From NCBI GenBank assembly GCA_017464525.1, contig JAFTZM010000021.1, positions 17,446 through 81,445 of the forward strand: DNA of 64,000 nt, in the 5' to 3' direction. The notes under the pieces are model-generated. The model saw only the letters and a program-made list of their open reading frames with translations. It did not search any database and was not told the DNA's origin. This document shows positions 51,387-60,155 of the stretch, one piece after another (positions within the stretch are counted from its first letter, which is position 1; every line of letters begins with the position of its first letter). Made by a program: the position numbers and the translations under genes. This DNA comes from Clostridia bacterium (GTDB lineage Bacteria > Bacillota > Clostridia > Oscillospirales > QAKW01).

Positions 51387-52251
51387 AAGAAGCTCCTTGC
51401 ATTTTTTTGGTCGAGGTAATGATCAAATAAAGGGCGGCGCAGATGACCAGCAGGCTGACACCCCCGCCGGTGAGGCCGATCATCAGGCGATTGAAGGCGG
51501 GATCCTCACCGCCGAACTGAGCCAGCATAGCGGTTTCCAGGGAAAGCAGCGAGACGAGGGCTGCCACCAGCTTGATGATCTTGGAGGCGGTAAGCACCGG
51601 GCTGTTATAGCGGCGGTATTTCACCAGGTTGATGATACTTGTGACCAAGGCGTAAAAGGTATAGGACGCCATCACATAGATCAACATTCCGGGGTATTCA
51701 AAGCCCCGATTTTGCCGGATTACCAGGATCACCACCCCGGAAAGGGCCAAGTTCATCACCAGCAAGATCATCCCGCAGAGGCGGCAGCGCTTCAGCTCTA
51801 GCCCTTCCTCCTTACTGCCCATGGTGCGGAGCAGCAAAAAACGCATGAGGGAGAGCAGAAAGTAATAGGCAGCCAGGGTGATGAACCACACCGAGCGGGA
51901 ATAAATACCGGCGAACAACTTGGTGCCCGCATACAGCATATTGATGCCCAGCGAAAGATACAAGGAGATCTGGACCTTGAAATGAACATCTGTCAGGTAG
52001 CGGTTGCTGAGCTGATTGGCATAGGCCTTATTTTTGGCTGCCTGATGCCAGCCGGGGATGGCCTTTGCCAGAGAAAAGCAGATGGCGGTGAGGGTATAGG
52101 CAGAGATGGCGAAGAAGGTATAGGCCACGGGGTTACTATCCCGCCCGCTGACAAACACCGCAGTCAGCACAGCGGCGGAGAGCACCCCCAGCAATATCAT
52201 CAGCCAGACCGGCGGGTAAAAGACACGCAAAAGTTTTTTCCATTTTTCCAT
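51376..52251 (-). CDS. Multi-pass membrane protein in TCS operon
   Basis: This 291-residue protein has about seven to eight hydrophobic helices, with an N-terminal amphipathic WKKLLRVFYPPVW segment before the first. No transporter signature is recognised. It begins 1 bp downstream of the histidine kinase stop (GGAGG site), so it is co-expressed with it. The arrangement regulator-kinase-membrane protein-membrane protein recalls stress or antimicrobial-peptide sensing modules, but no ABC transporter is present. Function unknown. Confidence 0.7.
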   Translation of the reverse strand: MEKWKKLLRVFYPPVWLMILLGVLSAAVLTAVFVSGRDSNPVAYTFFAISAYTLTAICFSLAKAIPGWHQAAKNKAYANQLSNRYLTDVHFKVQISLYLSLGINMLYAGTKLFAGIYSRSVWFITLAAYYFLLSLMRFLLLRTMGSKEEGLELKRCRLCGMILLVMNLALSGVVILVIRQNRGFEYPGMLIYVMASYTFYALVTSIINLVKYRRYNSPVLTASKIIKLVAALVSLLSLETAMLAQFGGEDPAFNRLMIGLTGGGVSLLVICAALYLIITSTKKMQGASYGK

Positions 52252-52252
52252 A

Positions 52253-53317
52253 TTAAAGCCTCCGGATCTTCACAGTGAAGGTGGTCCCCTTCCCCCGCTC
52301 ACTTTCCACGCTGATCTCCCCCCGGAGGATATCCACCACCCGCTTGACCAGCGCCAGACCGAGCCCGTTCCCTTGGGTGGCGTGGGAGGGATCCCCCTGA
52401 TAGAATTTTTCGAAGATATGAGCCCCCACCTCGGGGGACATTCCGCAGCCGGTATCCTGCACCTTCACCACCGCATGATGGCCGGTGGCAGAGAGCGCGA
52501 CAGAGACCTTGCCGCCGGGGGACGTGAACTTAAAGGCATTGGAAAGAAGATTGTTCCAGACCAGGGAGAGCAGCTCCTCATCCGCACGAACGGTGATACT
52601 ATCGGCGATCTCTGTTTCGATCTCGATATTCTGCTGCTCCCAGACACTTTCAAACTGCAGCAGGCAGCCGCAAAGCTGCTCGCTGAGATCGAATTCCGCA
52701 CATTTGGGGTAGATCTGCTGATTTTCCAGCTTATTCAGTTTGAGGATATTGGTGATCAGATCTGCCAGGCGGCGGGAAGCATCAGTGATGGCCTTGGCAT
52801 ATTCCAGCCGCTTCTCCTCCCCGAGGCCTGGCTGCTGAAGCAGGGTGCCGTAGTTCTGCATCACCGCCAAGGGGGTCTTTAATTCATGGGAGACATTGGC
52901 GATAAAATCGGTGCGGAGGGTCTCGGTACCGGAAAGCTCCTCTGCCATCTTATTGAAGCAATCGATGATCTCGTTGAAATCGTCGTTATGAGGAAGCTTC
53001 TGCACCCGGACAGAAAAATCCCCCTGGATCATTTTATCTGCCGCCTCATTGATGCGTTTGATGGGGCGCTCCACCATCAGCTTACGGCGCAGACGATCGA
53101 AAACAGACAGGATCAGGCTGAGCAGAACCACATTCCAGAAGGTGAGCTTGGCCGCGGTGGCGATATGAGCATCGGTAAAGGTGATATCCAAGCTTTTGGA
53201 GAGGGTGGATACAAACAGCATGGTGCAGCAGGTGATGACAAAAGCCACCAGCAGAAAGAACACCAGGTAATAGCTCAGGGACCGCAGCAGGCGGCGGTAT
53301 CTGCCGGAGCGCTTCAC
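52253..53317 (-). CDS. Sensor histidine kinase
   Basis: This 354-residue kinase has two N-terminal transmembrane helices (about 13-33 and 53-70) with a short extracytoplasmic loop of roughly 20 residues, then a HAMP domain (ERPIKRINEAADKMIQGDFSVRVQKL), a HisKA dimerisation helix with the phospho-acceptor (FIANVSHELKTPLAVM) and a HATPase domain (NNLLSNAFKF, DTGCGMSPEV, GNGLGLALVKRVVDI). The tiny sensory loop suggests intramembrane or partner-assisted sensing. It starts GTG at 53317, overlapping the regulator stop. Confidence 0.93.
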   Translation of the reverse strand: MKRSGRYRRLLRSLSYYLVFFLLVAFVITCCTMLFVSTLSKSLDITFTDAHIATAAKLTFWNVVLLSLILSVFDRLRRKLMVERPIKRINEAADKMIQGDFSVRVQKLPHNDDFNEIIDCFNKMAEELSGTETLRTDFIANVSHELKTPLAVMQNYGTLLQQPGLGEEKRLEYAKAITDASRRLADLITNILKLNKLENQQIYPKCAEFDLSEQLCGCLLQFESVWEQQNIEIETEIADSITVRADEELLSLVWNNLLSNAFKFTSPGGKVSVALSATGHHAVVKVQDTGCGMSPEVGAHIFEKFYQGDPSHATQGNGLGLALVKRVVDILRGEISVESERGKGTTFTVKIRRL

Positions 53318-53985
53318 TTGATCACCGCCTTATAGCCCAAGCCGTGGACGGTCACGATCTCGAAATCGCTGCAATCGGCCAGCTTGCTGCGGAGCTTAGT
53401 CATATAAACATCCACCGTACGGGTGCCGGAGGAGGTATCCGCATCCCAGAATTCATCCATCAGCTGGGTGCGGGTGAAGGTCTTTTTGGGATACGAAAGC
53501 AGCTTATAAAGCAAATTGAATTCCCGGGCGGTCAGGGAAATCTCCACACCATTCAGGGTGGCGGTATGCTCATCCATATCCATAGAGAAGGCCCCCACCG
53601 TGAGGGAACGGCTGGAGGCGATCTTTGCCCGGCGAAGCAGAGCGCCGATCCGCAGGAACAGCTCATCCAGATCGATGGGCTTCACCATATAATCATCGAT
53701 CCCCACCCGGTAGCCCCGCTGCTTGGAGGCAAAATCATCCCGGGCGGTCATAAAGAGGATGGGGATCTCCTGGTTCAGGGCGCGGACCGCTTTGGCAAAT
53801 TCAAAGCCATCGATCTCCGGCATCATAATATCCGAAACAATAAGGTCATAGATATTTTCATACATGGCATCATAGGCCTCGCCGGCAGAAAGGCAGCCGG
53901 TGGCCTCATAGCCGCTCCGGTTCAAAAAGGCACACACCGATTTATTCAGTTCCCGATCATCCTCAACTACTAAGATCTTAAACAT
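53314..53985 (-). CDS. OmpR/PhoB-family response regulator
   Basis: This 223-residue regulator has a receiver domain (ILVVEDDRELNKS; phospho-acceptor Asp52 in LIVSDIMMPEIDGF; Thr in FMTARDD; Lys in YMVKPID) and a C-terminal winged-helix DNA-binding domain (LTAREFNLLYKLLSYPKKTFTRTQLMDEFWD...TVDVYMTKLRSKL). It heads the two-component operon. Its own upstream region has an 11-bp-spaced TTTAACA repeat, the usual site type for this family, so it probably autoregulates. Confidence 0.94.
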   Translation of the reverse strand: MFKILVVEDDRELNKSVCAFLNRSGYEATGCLSAGEAYDAMYENIYDLIVSDIMMPEIDGFEFAKAVRALNQEIPILFMTARDDFASKQRGYRVGIDDYMVKPIDLDELFLRIGALLRRAKIASSRSLTVGAFSMDMDEHTATLNGVEISLTAREFNLLYKLLSYPKKTFTRTQLMDEFWDADTSSGTRTVDVYMTKLRSKLADCSDFEIVTVHGLGYKAVIK

Positions 53986-54026
53986 AAGCCCCTCCGGATG
54001 GTTTTTCTTATATCATACCATAGAAA

Positions 54027-54044
54027 TGTTAAAGTTTTGTTAAA
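54027..54044 (-). promoter_or_regulatory. Direct-repeat operator (TTTAACA x2, 11-bp period)
   Basis: Minus strand TTTAACA-AAAC-TTTAACA lies just upstream of a TATGAT -10 candidate (54013-54018) and covers its -35 position. This is the PhoP/OmpR-type direct repeat layout. Confidence 0.65.
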
Positions 54045-54214
54045 GTCCCTGATTTTTTTGATTCAATACCGTTGAAGGGCTCTGCCTGCGCCACCGGATC
54101 CGGAACATGAATGTTTTTAACAGCGGCCTTCCCGGGGAATGCCGCTGTTTTGATCTCGATGGGCGACAGTACACCGTTCTGATAAAGTAGCAGGTCGATC
54201 TCCTTTCGGCCAAT
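54029..54214 (-). pseudogene. C-terminal remnant of a DUF4143-type AAA ATPase
   Basis: In one minus-strand frame this reads IGRKEIDLLLYQNGVLSPIE followed by IKTAAFPGKAAVKNI, then runs on about 25 codons to a stop. KEIDLL...G.L.PIEIK is the characteristic C-terminal region of the DUF4143 ATPases (nuclease-like fold) scattered in anaerobe genomes. A TAG sits directly upstream and there is no start, RBS or ATPase domain. It is a relic of a gene otherwise deleted. The end of the remnant overlaps the response-regulator operator. Confidence 0.6.
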
Positions 54215-54264
54215 CTAAATTCCGATTATATTATGGCCGTTTTTTATAGATTTGTCAACGGCAA

Positions 54265-55827
54265 TTACAGCATCGGGGCGACGATGCGCACCACGGAGCG
54301 GATGATCTTTTGCAGCAAGGTGAGCTTTTCCAGATCGGAGGTCACCTTAATGCTTTGAGCCACAGTGGCCTGAATATCGGCCTTCAGATCGGCGATGGCC
54401 GAGCAGCGGTACATCCAGACGCCGTTTTCAAAATGGTGCACCAGGCTACGGTAGTCCAGATTGATGGTACCGATCATGGCCAGTTCATCATCCGCCAGAT
54501 AGCTTTTGGCATGGATGAAGCCGGGCTCATATTCATAGATCTCCACTCCCGCCTTCATCAGCCGATGATAATAGCTGCGGGTCATGCCGAACACCAGCCG
54601 TTTATCGGGGATATGGGGGACGATGATCTTCACCTCCACCCCCCGGAGGGCGGCATTTTCGATGCTCTGGCAGAGGCCGTTATCGATGATGAGATAGGGG
54701 CTGGTCATATAGACATAGCGGGTGGCATGATTCAGCAGATTTTGGATGACGCTTTTCCCCACCCGGCGGTGGAAGATGGGATGGGGGCCGTCGCCGAAGG
54801 GGACCACATAGCCCGGCTCCTGAACACCGCTTTCCGGAAAGAGCTGAGCGGTGATCTCCGGCATCTTTTTCACATTGATGCCGTAATCGATGAGGAACAG
54901 CTTCGTCAGCTCCCAAACTGCCTCCCCTTCCAGCCGGATGCCGGTATCCTTCCAATGGCCGTATTTGACCACCTCATTGATGTACTCATCCGCCAGGTTG
55001 ACGCCACCGGTATAGCCGATCAGGCCGTCGATGACCAGGATCTTGCGGTGGCTGCGGTTATTGAATTCGCTATCGGCATTGCCCCGCAAGCGGGAAAAGG
55101 GCACTGCCTCGATGCCGAAGGAGCGGAGGGTCTTATAATAGTTGCCGGGCAGGGTGAGCATACAGCCGATATCGTCGTACACCACCCGGACGGCTACCCC
55201 TGCCGCCGCCTTTCTTTTGAGGATCTCCAGAATGGAATTCCAGAATTTTCCCTCTTCAATAATGAAATATTCCAGATAGATGAACCGTTCCGCCCGCTCA
55301 AGATCGGCCAGCATACTGCGGTGCATCTCCTCCCCTAAGGAAAAGTAGGTCTGCTTTGTATTGGTAAAGAGATGAGTCTCGGCGATATTGCAGAGCATCT
55401 TTGCCTGAGAGCAGGCGATGGGGCTTTCCTTTTGCAGCTGCTCCAGCTGCGAGGCATCGTCCTTTTGGTAAGTATGGTGCTTTACATCATCCAGCCGCTT
55501 GATGAATTTGCGCTTCAGCTTACGGGAATAGAACATAAAGTAGCACATAAAGCCGGCAATGGGGACGATCAGCACAAAAAGCAGCCAGGGCACCTTATAA
55601 TCCGGGTTATCATCAGAGGCAATGATCCGGATAACACAATAGATCTCGGTGAGCCAGGCCGCCAGATAAAAGAGGGGCACATAATAGCACAGCGCCGCCA
55701 CGATACCGAGGATGGCCAGGATCTCAGCCACAGAGATAAGGATGGCGATAATATAGCGGATAGGGATATAGTTGTATTCCCGCTCCACCGTCTTATCGTG
55801 AACAGAATAACGGTATTTTCTTTTCAT
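54265..55827 (-). CDS. cls: Cardiolipin synthase
   Basis: Cls (520 residues) makes cardiolipin from two phosphatidylglycerols at the membrane. Two or three N-terminal helices (about 24-90, with YNYIPIRYIIAILISVAEILAIL) precede two phospholipase D domains. The HKD motifs are HRKILVIDGLIGYTGGVNLADEY and HAKSYLADDELAMIGTINLDYRS. Length and order match Firmicutes Cls. A TATACT -10 box lies upstream. It stands alone. Confidence 0.95.
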   Translation of the reverse strand: MKRKYRYSVHDKTVEREYNYIPIRYIIAILISVAEILAILGIVAALCYYVPLFYLAAWLTEIYCVIRIIASDDNPDYKVPWLLFVLIVPIAGFMCYFMFYSRKLKRKFIKRLDDVKHHTYQKDDASQLEQLQKESPIACSQAKMLCNIAETHLFTNTKQTYFSLGEEMHRSMLADLERAERFIYLEYFIIEEGKFWNSILEILKRKAAAGVAVRVVYDDIGCMLTLPGNYYKTLRSFGIEAVPFSRLRGNADSEFNNRSHRKILVIDGLIGYTGGVNLADEYINEVVKYGHWKDTGIRLEGEAVWELTKLFLIDYGINVKKMPEITAQLFPESGVQEPGYVVPFGDGPHPIFHRRVGKSVIQNLLNHATRYVYMTSPYLIIDNGLCQSIENAALRGVEVKIIVPHIPDKRLVFGMTRSYYHRLMKAGVEIYEYEPGFIHAKSYLADDELAMIGTINLDYRSLVHHFENGVWMYRCSAIADLKADIQATVAQSIKVTSDLEKLTLLQKIIRSVVRIVAPML

Positions 55828-55921
55828 TTTAAAGCCCCCTTTTCCAATAGTATAGTACGAGGATGTTTTGAGTTTTTTTCAGAAATATTAAGAAATTGTT
55901 AATACTCAAAAAAATTTCTTA

Positions 55922-55950
55922 TTTACATGAAGTAATTTTTATTATATAAT
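55922..55950 (+). promoter_or_regulatory. Promoter of the cytidylate-kinase-like gene
   Basis: TTTACA (55922-55927), 17 bp, TATAAT (55945-55950), 33 bp before the ATG. Confidence 0.8.
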
Positions 55951-55983
55951 GAATTTAGAAACTAACTGAAAGGATGAAACGAA

Positions 55984-56574
55984 ATGTCTTACCCTATCAT
56001 TACCATTGCCCGTACCTTCGGTTCCGGCGGCCGGATCATCGGCGAAAAGGTGGCCACCCTGCTGGGGATCCCCTTTTACGACCGGGCGCTGATCCAGATC
56101 ACCGCAGAAAAGAGCGGATTTCATGCCGCTGTGGTAGAGCAGATGCAGCATAAAAAGCCTGCCAGCCTTCTTTACACCCTCTCCGGCTCTGCCATGGAGG
56201 CGCCCCTGCAGGATCAGGTATTCTTTGCGCAGGCGGCGGTGATCCGGGAGCTGGCAGAAAAAGGGCCGTGTGTTATCGTGGGTGGCTGCGCAGACAGTGT
56301 GCTGGAGGAAAAAGCCCCCATCCTGAAGGTCTTTATCCATGCCCCTCTGGAGGAGCGGGCCATTCGCACCAAGGAGGTCTATAAAGCCGAGGCCAAGGAC
56401 TACAAGGATTATGTGAAGAAGATGGATAAGAAGCGCAAGGCTTACTATGATTACTTCGCCCACCGCACTTGGGGCAAGGCAGAAAACTACCATCTTTGCA
56501 TCGATAGCTCCATCGGCCTGGACATGGCGGCGGATCTTATTATGCGCACAGCCAAAGAACTGGCAGAGAAATAA
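55984..56574 (+). CDS. Cytidylate kinase-like protein
   Basis: This 196-residue P-loop protein belongs to the cytidylate kinase-like family: IITIARTFGSGGRIIGEKVATLLGIPFYDRALI (P-loop GSGGRIIG), VIVGGCADSVL and VFIHAPLEERAIRT. It is distinct from housekeeping Cmk, which has a different CMP-binding insert; the phosphate acceptor is not known. The RBS is GAAAGGATG. It is monocistronic, with a promoter and a UUCG-loop terminator. Confidence 0.88.
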   Translation: MSYPIITIARTFGSGGRIIGEKVATLLGIPFYDRALIQITAEKSGFHAAVVEQMQHKKPASLLYTLSGSAMEAPLQDQVFFAQAAVIRELAEKGPCVIVGGCADSVLEEKAPILKVFIHAPLEERAIRTKEVYKAEAKDYKDYVKKMDKKRKAYYDYFAHRTWGKAENYHLCIDSSIGLDMAADLIMRTAKELAEK

Positions 56575-56583
56575 TTTAAAATG

Positions 56584-56613
56584 AAACGGCGTACTTCGGT
56601 ACGCCGTTTTTTT
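56584..56613 (+). terminator. Terminator with UUCG tetraloop
   Basis: AAACGGCGTAC-TTCG-GTACGCCGTTT then TTTT; a very stable hairpin. Confidence 0.93.
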
Positions 56614-56673
56614 ATAGCAAATTGCAGCATAAGCAGAGCAAATCTTCGCATTTACAAAAAGGGGATCCACCCT

Positions 56674-57486
56674 TTATAATGAATTCAGGCTCCGATAATG
56701 GGTGGGGGTCATTCCCTCTGCCTTATGAAAATCCCGGGAAAGGGCGCCGGCGCTGGGAAAACCGGCAAGGGCAGCGATCTCGGCAACAGGGAGGCTGCTC
56801 TCCCGCAACATCTGTTTGGCGGCAGAAAGGCGGCATTGGATCAGGTACTGCTGCACCGTTCGGCCGGTCTGAGCCCGGAACAGCCGAGAAAAGTGGCTGA
56901 AGGAAAGGCTGACCATTTCGGCTAACCCCTTCACGGTGATAGGCTGGCGGTAATTGGCCTTGATATAGGCCTTGGCCCGTTCGATACAATCGGTGCCGGT
57001 AGCCGCCAGGCGATCCTGCTCCAGATAAGCCAAAATATGATACATCTGCTCCTGCAGCAGCAGAGGGCGGCTGCGATATTTTTCCAGCAGGCGGTATAAT
57101 TCACGGTAGCTGCTGACCGCTCCGGGGATGTTCCGGGGCGTATAGATGGGGTTTTCCGGGGAAAAGCCCAGCTTTCGAAGGGCGGCATCCGCATCCCGGC
57201 CGGTAAGCTCCAGGCAAAGATAGCCCCAAGGTTCCCGAAGATCGGCACGCCATTCCATGGCGCCGGGAAAGATCGCCAGGCAATCCCCCGCATGGGCGGT
57301 AAAGGAGCCGTAGGAATTGGTATAATAACCGATCCCATGGGTCACCAGAAACAGCAAAGGGTTGCGCCAATCGGGGCGCTTCACGCCATCGCCGGGGATG
57401 ATATTCGGCTCAAAGCAATAGTAATAAAGGCGGAGATCCGGGCAGAAATGCTCCCCTAAGATCACACCTTTGGAAATCGTGGCCAT
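56674..57486 (-). CDS. AraC-family transcriptional regulator
   Basis: This 270-residue regulator has an N-terminal cupin-like sensor domain (about 15-120; NPLLFLVTHGIGYYTNSYGSFTAHAGDCLAIFPG) and two C-terminal helix-turn-helix motifs (ITVKGLAEMVSLSFSHFSRLFRAQTG and LPVAEIAALAGFPSAGALSRDFHKAEGMTPTHYR). The cupin plan is typical of regulators of sugar or polysaccharide use. The ATG at 57486 follows GGGGGTG; the frame is open 17 codons upstream over the promoter. It is divergent from the adjacent lipoprotein nuclease/phosphatase gene, its most likely target. Confidence 0.9.
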   Translation of the reverse strand: MATISKGVILGEHFCPDLRLYYYCFEPNIIPGDGVKRPDWRNPLLFLVTHGIGYYTNSYGSFTAHAGDCLAIFPGAMEWRADLREPWGYLCLELTGRDADAALRKLGFSPENPIYTPRNIPGAVSSYRELYRLLEKYRSRPLLLQEQMYHILAYLEQDRLAATGTDCIERAKAYIKANYRQPITVKGLAEMVSLSFSHFSRLFRAQTGRTVQQYLIQCRLSAAKQMLRESSLPVAEIAALAGFPSAGALSRDFHKAEGMTPTHYRSLNSL

Positions 57487-57508
57487 TCCCACACCCCCTT
57501 TTGCTATT

Positions 57509-57537
57509 ATTTTAATAGAAGAATCATAAAAAATCAA
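57509..57537 (-). promoter_or_regulatory. Promoter of the AraC gene
   Basis: Minus strand TTGATT (57532-57537), 17 bp, TAAAAT (57509-57514). The 63-bp gap to the divergent gene means that both promoters overlap. Confidence 0.72.
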
Positions 57538-57549
57538 GGAGGATCCTTT

Positions 57550-58653
57550 ATGAAACGAATTTTAATACTTTTGATGGTTCTTTGCTTGCTCCTCACCGGC
57601 TGTGCCAAGGCGCCGGCTGAAGAAGAGGGCGCTGTGGCAGACACGGTGGTAGAGGGCGAAGCAAAGGACACCCCGGCGGAGCAGGACAAGCCGGAGATCG
57701 TACCCGAAAGCCCGGTGACGGAAAAGGAGGATGATGCGGCCGGCAACACTCCAACCGAGACTCCCGGCACCACCGAGGAGGAACAGCCGGCTGCCCCGAC
57801 GGATACGCAGGAGCCGGACACCCCTTCTGATAATCAGAGCAACGACACACCGGCGGTAAACACCTCCAAAACCGATTATAATTTCAAGATCATGACCTTC
57901 AATGTGCGGTGCACCGACGATCCAAACGGCCACAGTATTCAGGAGCGTGCCCCCCGGGTGAAGGCTACCATCGAGAAGCACGATCCGGACATTGTGGGGA
58001 TGCAGGAGGTGGTGCCTGCCTGGCATACCATCTTTACCGAGACCATGACCGAAAAGTATGAGGTCATCACCCACTACCGCTCCGCAACCAATTTGGAGGG
58101 GCTGACTATTCTTTACAAAAAGGGTGCCTTCGAATTGATCGACGAGGATTTCTTCTGGTGCTCCGAGACCCCTGAAAAGGAAAGCAAGGGCTGGGGTGCC
58201 ACCTTCCCCCGCATCTGCACATGGGCGCGGCTAAAGCACAAATCCACCGGACGGGAGATCATCTTCTTTAACTTCCATGGAGAATACAACGATACATTTG
58301 CCGAGGGCAGCTGCAACCTGATCCTGAAGGAGGCCAGCAGGTATCCCAAGGCTGCCGCCTTCCTGCTGGGAGATTTCAACCTCTCCACAAGCATGAGCGG
58401 GTACACCTATTTCGCCTCCTATTTTGATGAGGCACGCACCATTCTAAACGACCCGACCTCCGGCATCTTCGAAGGGACGCGCCCCGGCGGCTATCCCAAT
58501 CCCGGTGCGGCGGAGGAGGTACTTTCTGCCTTCGACTATGTGTTCCATCAGGAGGACAAGGCCGAAGCGGTAGACTACATCATCGATAGGACCCGGTTCG
58601 ACGGCTACTTTGCCTCTGACCATTATGCGGTGATCGGCTGCTATAAGTTATAA
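57550..58653 (+). CDS. Lipoprotein endonuclease/exonuclease/phosphatase-family protein
   Basis: This 367-residue surface lipoprotein has a signal ending LLLTGC, then a low-complexity Glu/Pro/Thr linker (about 22-105), then an EEP domain. EEP landmarks are KIMTFNVRC (Asn), PDIVGMQEV (metal Glu), a HGEYND segment, LLGDFNLS (Asp/Asn) and the C-terminal ASDHYAVIG (SDH). It is therefore an extracellular Mg-dependent phosphoesterase or nuclease; the substrate could be DNA, a sugar phosphate or a lipid headgroup. The RBS is AAGGAGG. It is divergent from an AraC regulator and ends in a strong terminator. Confidence 0.88.
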   Translation: MKRILILLMVLCLLLTGCAKAPAEEEGAVADTVVEGEAKDTPAEQDKPEIVPESPVTEKEDDAAGNTPTETPGTTEEEQPAAPTDTQEPDTPSDNQSNDTPAVNTSKTDYNFKIMTFNVRCTDDPNGHSIQERAPRVKATIEKHDPDIVGMQEVVPAWHTIFTETMTEKYEVITHYRSATNLEGLTILYKKGAFELIDEDFFWCSETPEKESKGWGATFPRICTWARLKHKSTGREIIFFNFHGEYNDTFAEGSCNLILKEASRYPKAAAFLLGDFNLSTSMSGYTYFASYFDEARTILNDPTSGIFEGTRPGGYPNPGAAEEVLSAFDYVFHQEDKAEAVDYIIDRTRFDGYFASDHYAVIGCYKL

Positions 58654-58685
58654 AAGTGAAAGAGCAAGAGCAAGAGGTTTCTTCG

Positions 58686-58720
58686 AAACGGGCTCCTTTG
58701 GAAAAGGAGCCCGTTTTTTT
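58686..58720. terminator. Terminator after the EEP lipoprotein gene
   Basis: AAACGGGCTCCTT/AAGGAGCCCGTTT with a short loop, then TTTT; just before the stop of the convergent M20 gene. Confidence 0.92.
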
Positions 58721-60155
58721 AACGTTTCGTGATCAATCTTAAATAGAATTCCACGGTTTTGGTGATGGTTTCCAAGGGGATCCGTTCATCATTGCCGTGG
58801 ATGGTGCCACGCTCCTCCTTAGAGAGCGCCATCGCGGAGAAGCGATAGACACGGTCGCTGAGGTCCCGATAATGGCGGGAGTCGCTGCAGGCCAGCATCA
58901 GGTAGGGAGAGACGAGAGCGTTTTCCCAAGTAGAGGCGATGGCCTGGCTGAGCTGTTCCCAAGCCTCCCCTTCCGGTTCGGAGATGGGAGAGGGATCGCA
59001 GCCGTCCATACAGGTGACGGTGATATCGGGGTTATTGACGGTCTTCCGGACATATTCCAGGGTGGACTCCACCGTTTCCCCGGGGATGATCCGCATATTG
59101 GCGGTCATCCGGGCGTAGGGCGGGATCACGTTCAGCCCCTTGCTCCCCTCCATGGTGGTAAAGGCGCAGGAGGTACGCATGAGAGCATTCAGCTCCCCGC
59201 CGCTCTTTTTACAGATGAGATCCAGCACCGGCATGAAGCACCAGAGATTGGCAAAGATCATCCGGTAAAGGAAGGTAGAGTGGCGGCCGAGCAGATTGAA
59301 CATCTCGGCGGCGGGGCGGGTGAAGCGGCGCTTGGCGGGATGGTTTTCCAGCCGAACGCAGGCGGCAGAAAGGTGGCCAACAGCAGTATGAGGCGGGGGT
59401 GCGGAGGCGTGTCCGCCGTTGCTCATATATTCAAAAGAAACATTCATCAGACCTTTTTCGGCAATGCCCACCACGGCGCAGGGGCGCTTGACACCGGGGA
59501 ATACATTTTCCACCACAGCGCCGCCCTCATCCACCACCATGGCGGGGCGGATGCTGCGTTCTTTAAACCATTGGACGATGGAGGGCGCGCCGTTGCCGTT
59601 GATCTCCTCATCCCCGCCGAAGGCCAGGTAGATATCATGGAGAGGCTGAAAGCCGGAGGCGATGAGGTGCTCGGCGGCCTGCATCACGCCATTAAAGGTA
59701 CCCTTGGTATCCAGAGTGCCCCGGCCCCAAAGGACGCCATCCTCGATGATGCCCTCGAAGGCGGGCTTTTTCCAATCCTCTTCCACCACAGAGACTACAT
59801 CATAATGGGCCATCAGCACGGTGGGGTCGCCCTCTTCCCTGCCCTTCCAATGAAAGAGCAGCGCCCGTCGGTCGGGGGTATAAAGGGTGCAGGTCTCATA
59901 AACATGGGGGAACATTCCCGGCAGGAGCTCTGCGAATTTTTTAAATTCTGCATCGTCCTCCTTGGCGGGATCCCGATCGGAGACAGTGCGGCAGCGGATC
60001 AAGGCCTGCAGGTCATCGATGGCCTTTTGGCGGTTGAATTCCAGAGGCGCCCCATCGGCCTTCGGCTCAGGCAAAGGGCGGAACAGGGCGGTACGGATCA
60101 GCACCACTGCCAGGAACAGGGCAACCAACCCCAAAATTATCCAAAGGATCAGCAT
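58719..60155 (-). CDS. Membrane-anchored M20-family peptidase
   Basis: This 478-residue M20 metallopeptidase (carboxypeptidase S/PM20D1-like) has an N-terminal transmembrane anchor (residues about 2-24). Zinc ligands and catalytic residues lie in VLMAHYDVV, WGRGTLDTKG, FGGDEEING and VVDEGG, with the final His near the C-terminus (ERGTIHGNDERIP). It has the family's dimerisation insert with NGGHASAPPPHTAVG. It directly follows a gene pair for two membrane proteins (stop and ATG abut), so peptidase and permease-like proteins are probably one functional unit that takes up and cleaves a peptide or acylated amino acid; this is inference. Confidence 0.9.
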   Translation of the reverse strand: MLILWIILGLVALFLAVVLIRTALFRPLPEPKADGAPLEFNRQKAIDDLQALIRCRTVSDRDPAKEDDAEFKKFAELLPGMFPHVYETCTLYTPDRRALLFHWKGREEGDPTVLMAHYDVVSVVEEDWKKPAFEGIIEDGVLWGRGTLDTKGTFNGVMQAAEHLIASGFQPLHDIYLAFGGDEEINGNGAPSIVQWFKERSIRPAMVVDEGGAVVENVFPGVKRPCAVVGIAEKGLMNVSFEYMSNGGHASAPPPHTAVGHLSAACVRLENHPAKRRFTRPAAEMFNLLGRHSTFLYRMIFANLWCFMPVLDLICKKSGGELNALMRTSCAFTTMEGSKGLNVIPPYARMTANMRIIPGETVESTLEYVRKTVNNPDITVTCMDGCDPSPISEPEGEAWEQLSQAIASTWENALVSPYLMLACSDSRHYRDLSDRVYRFSAMALSKEERGTIHGNDERIPLETITKTVEFYLRLITKR

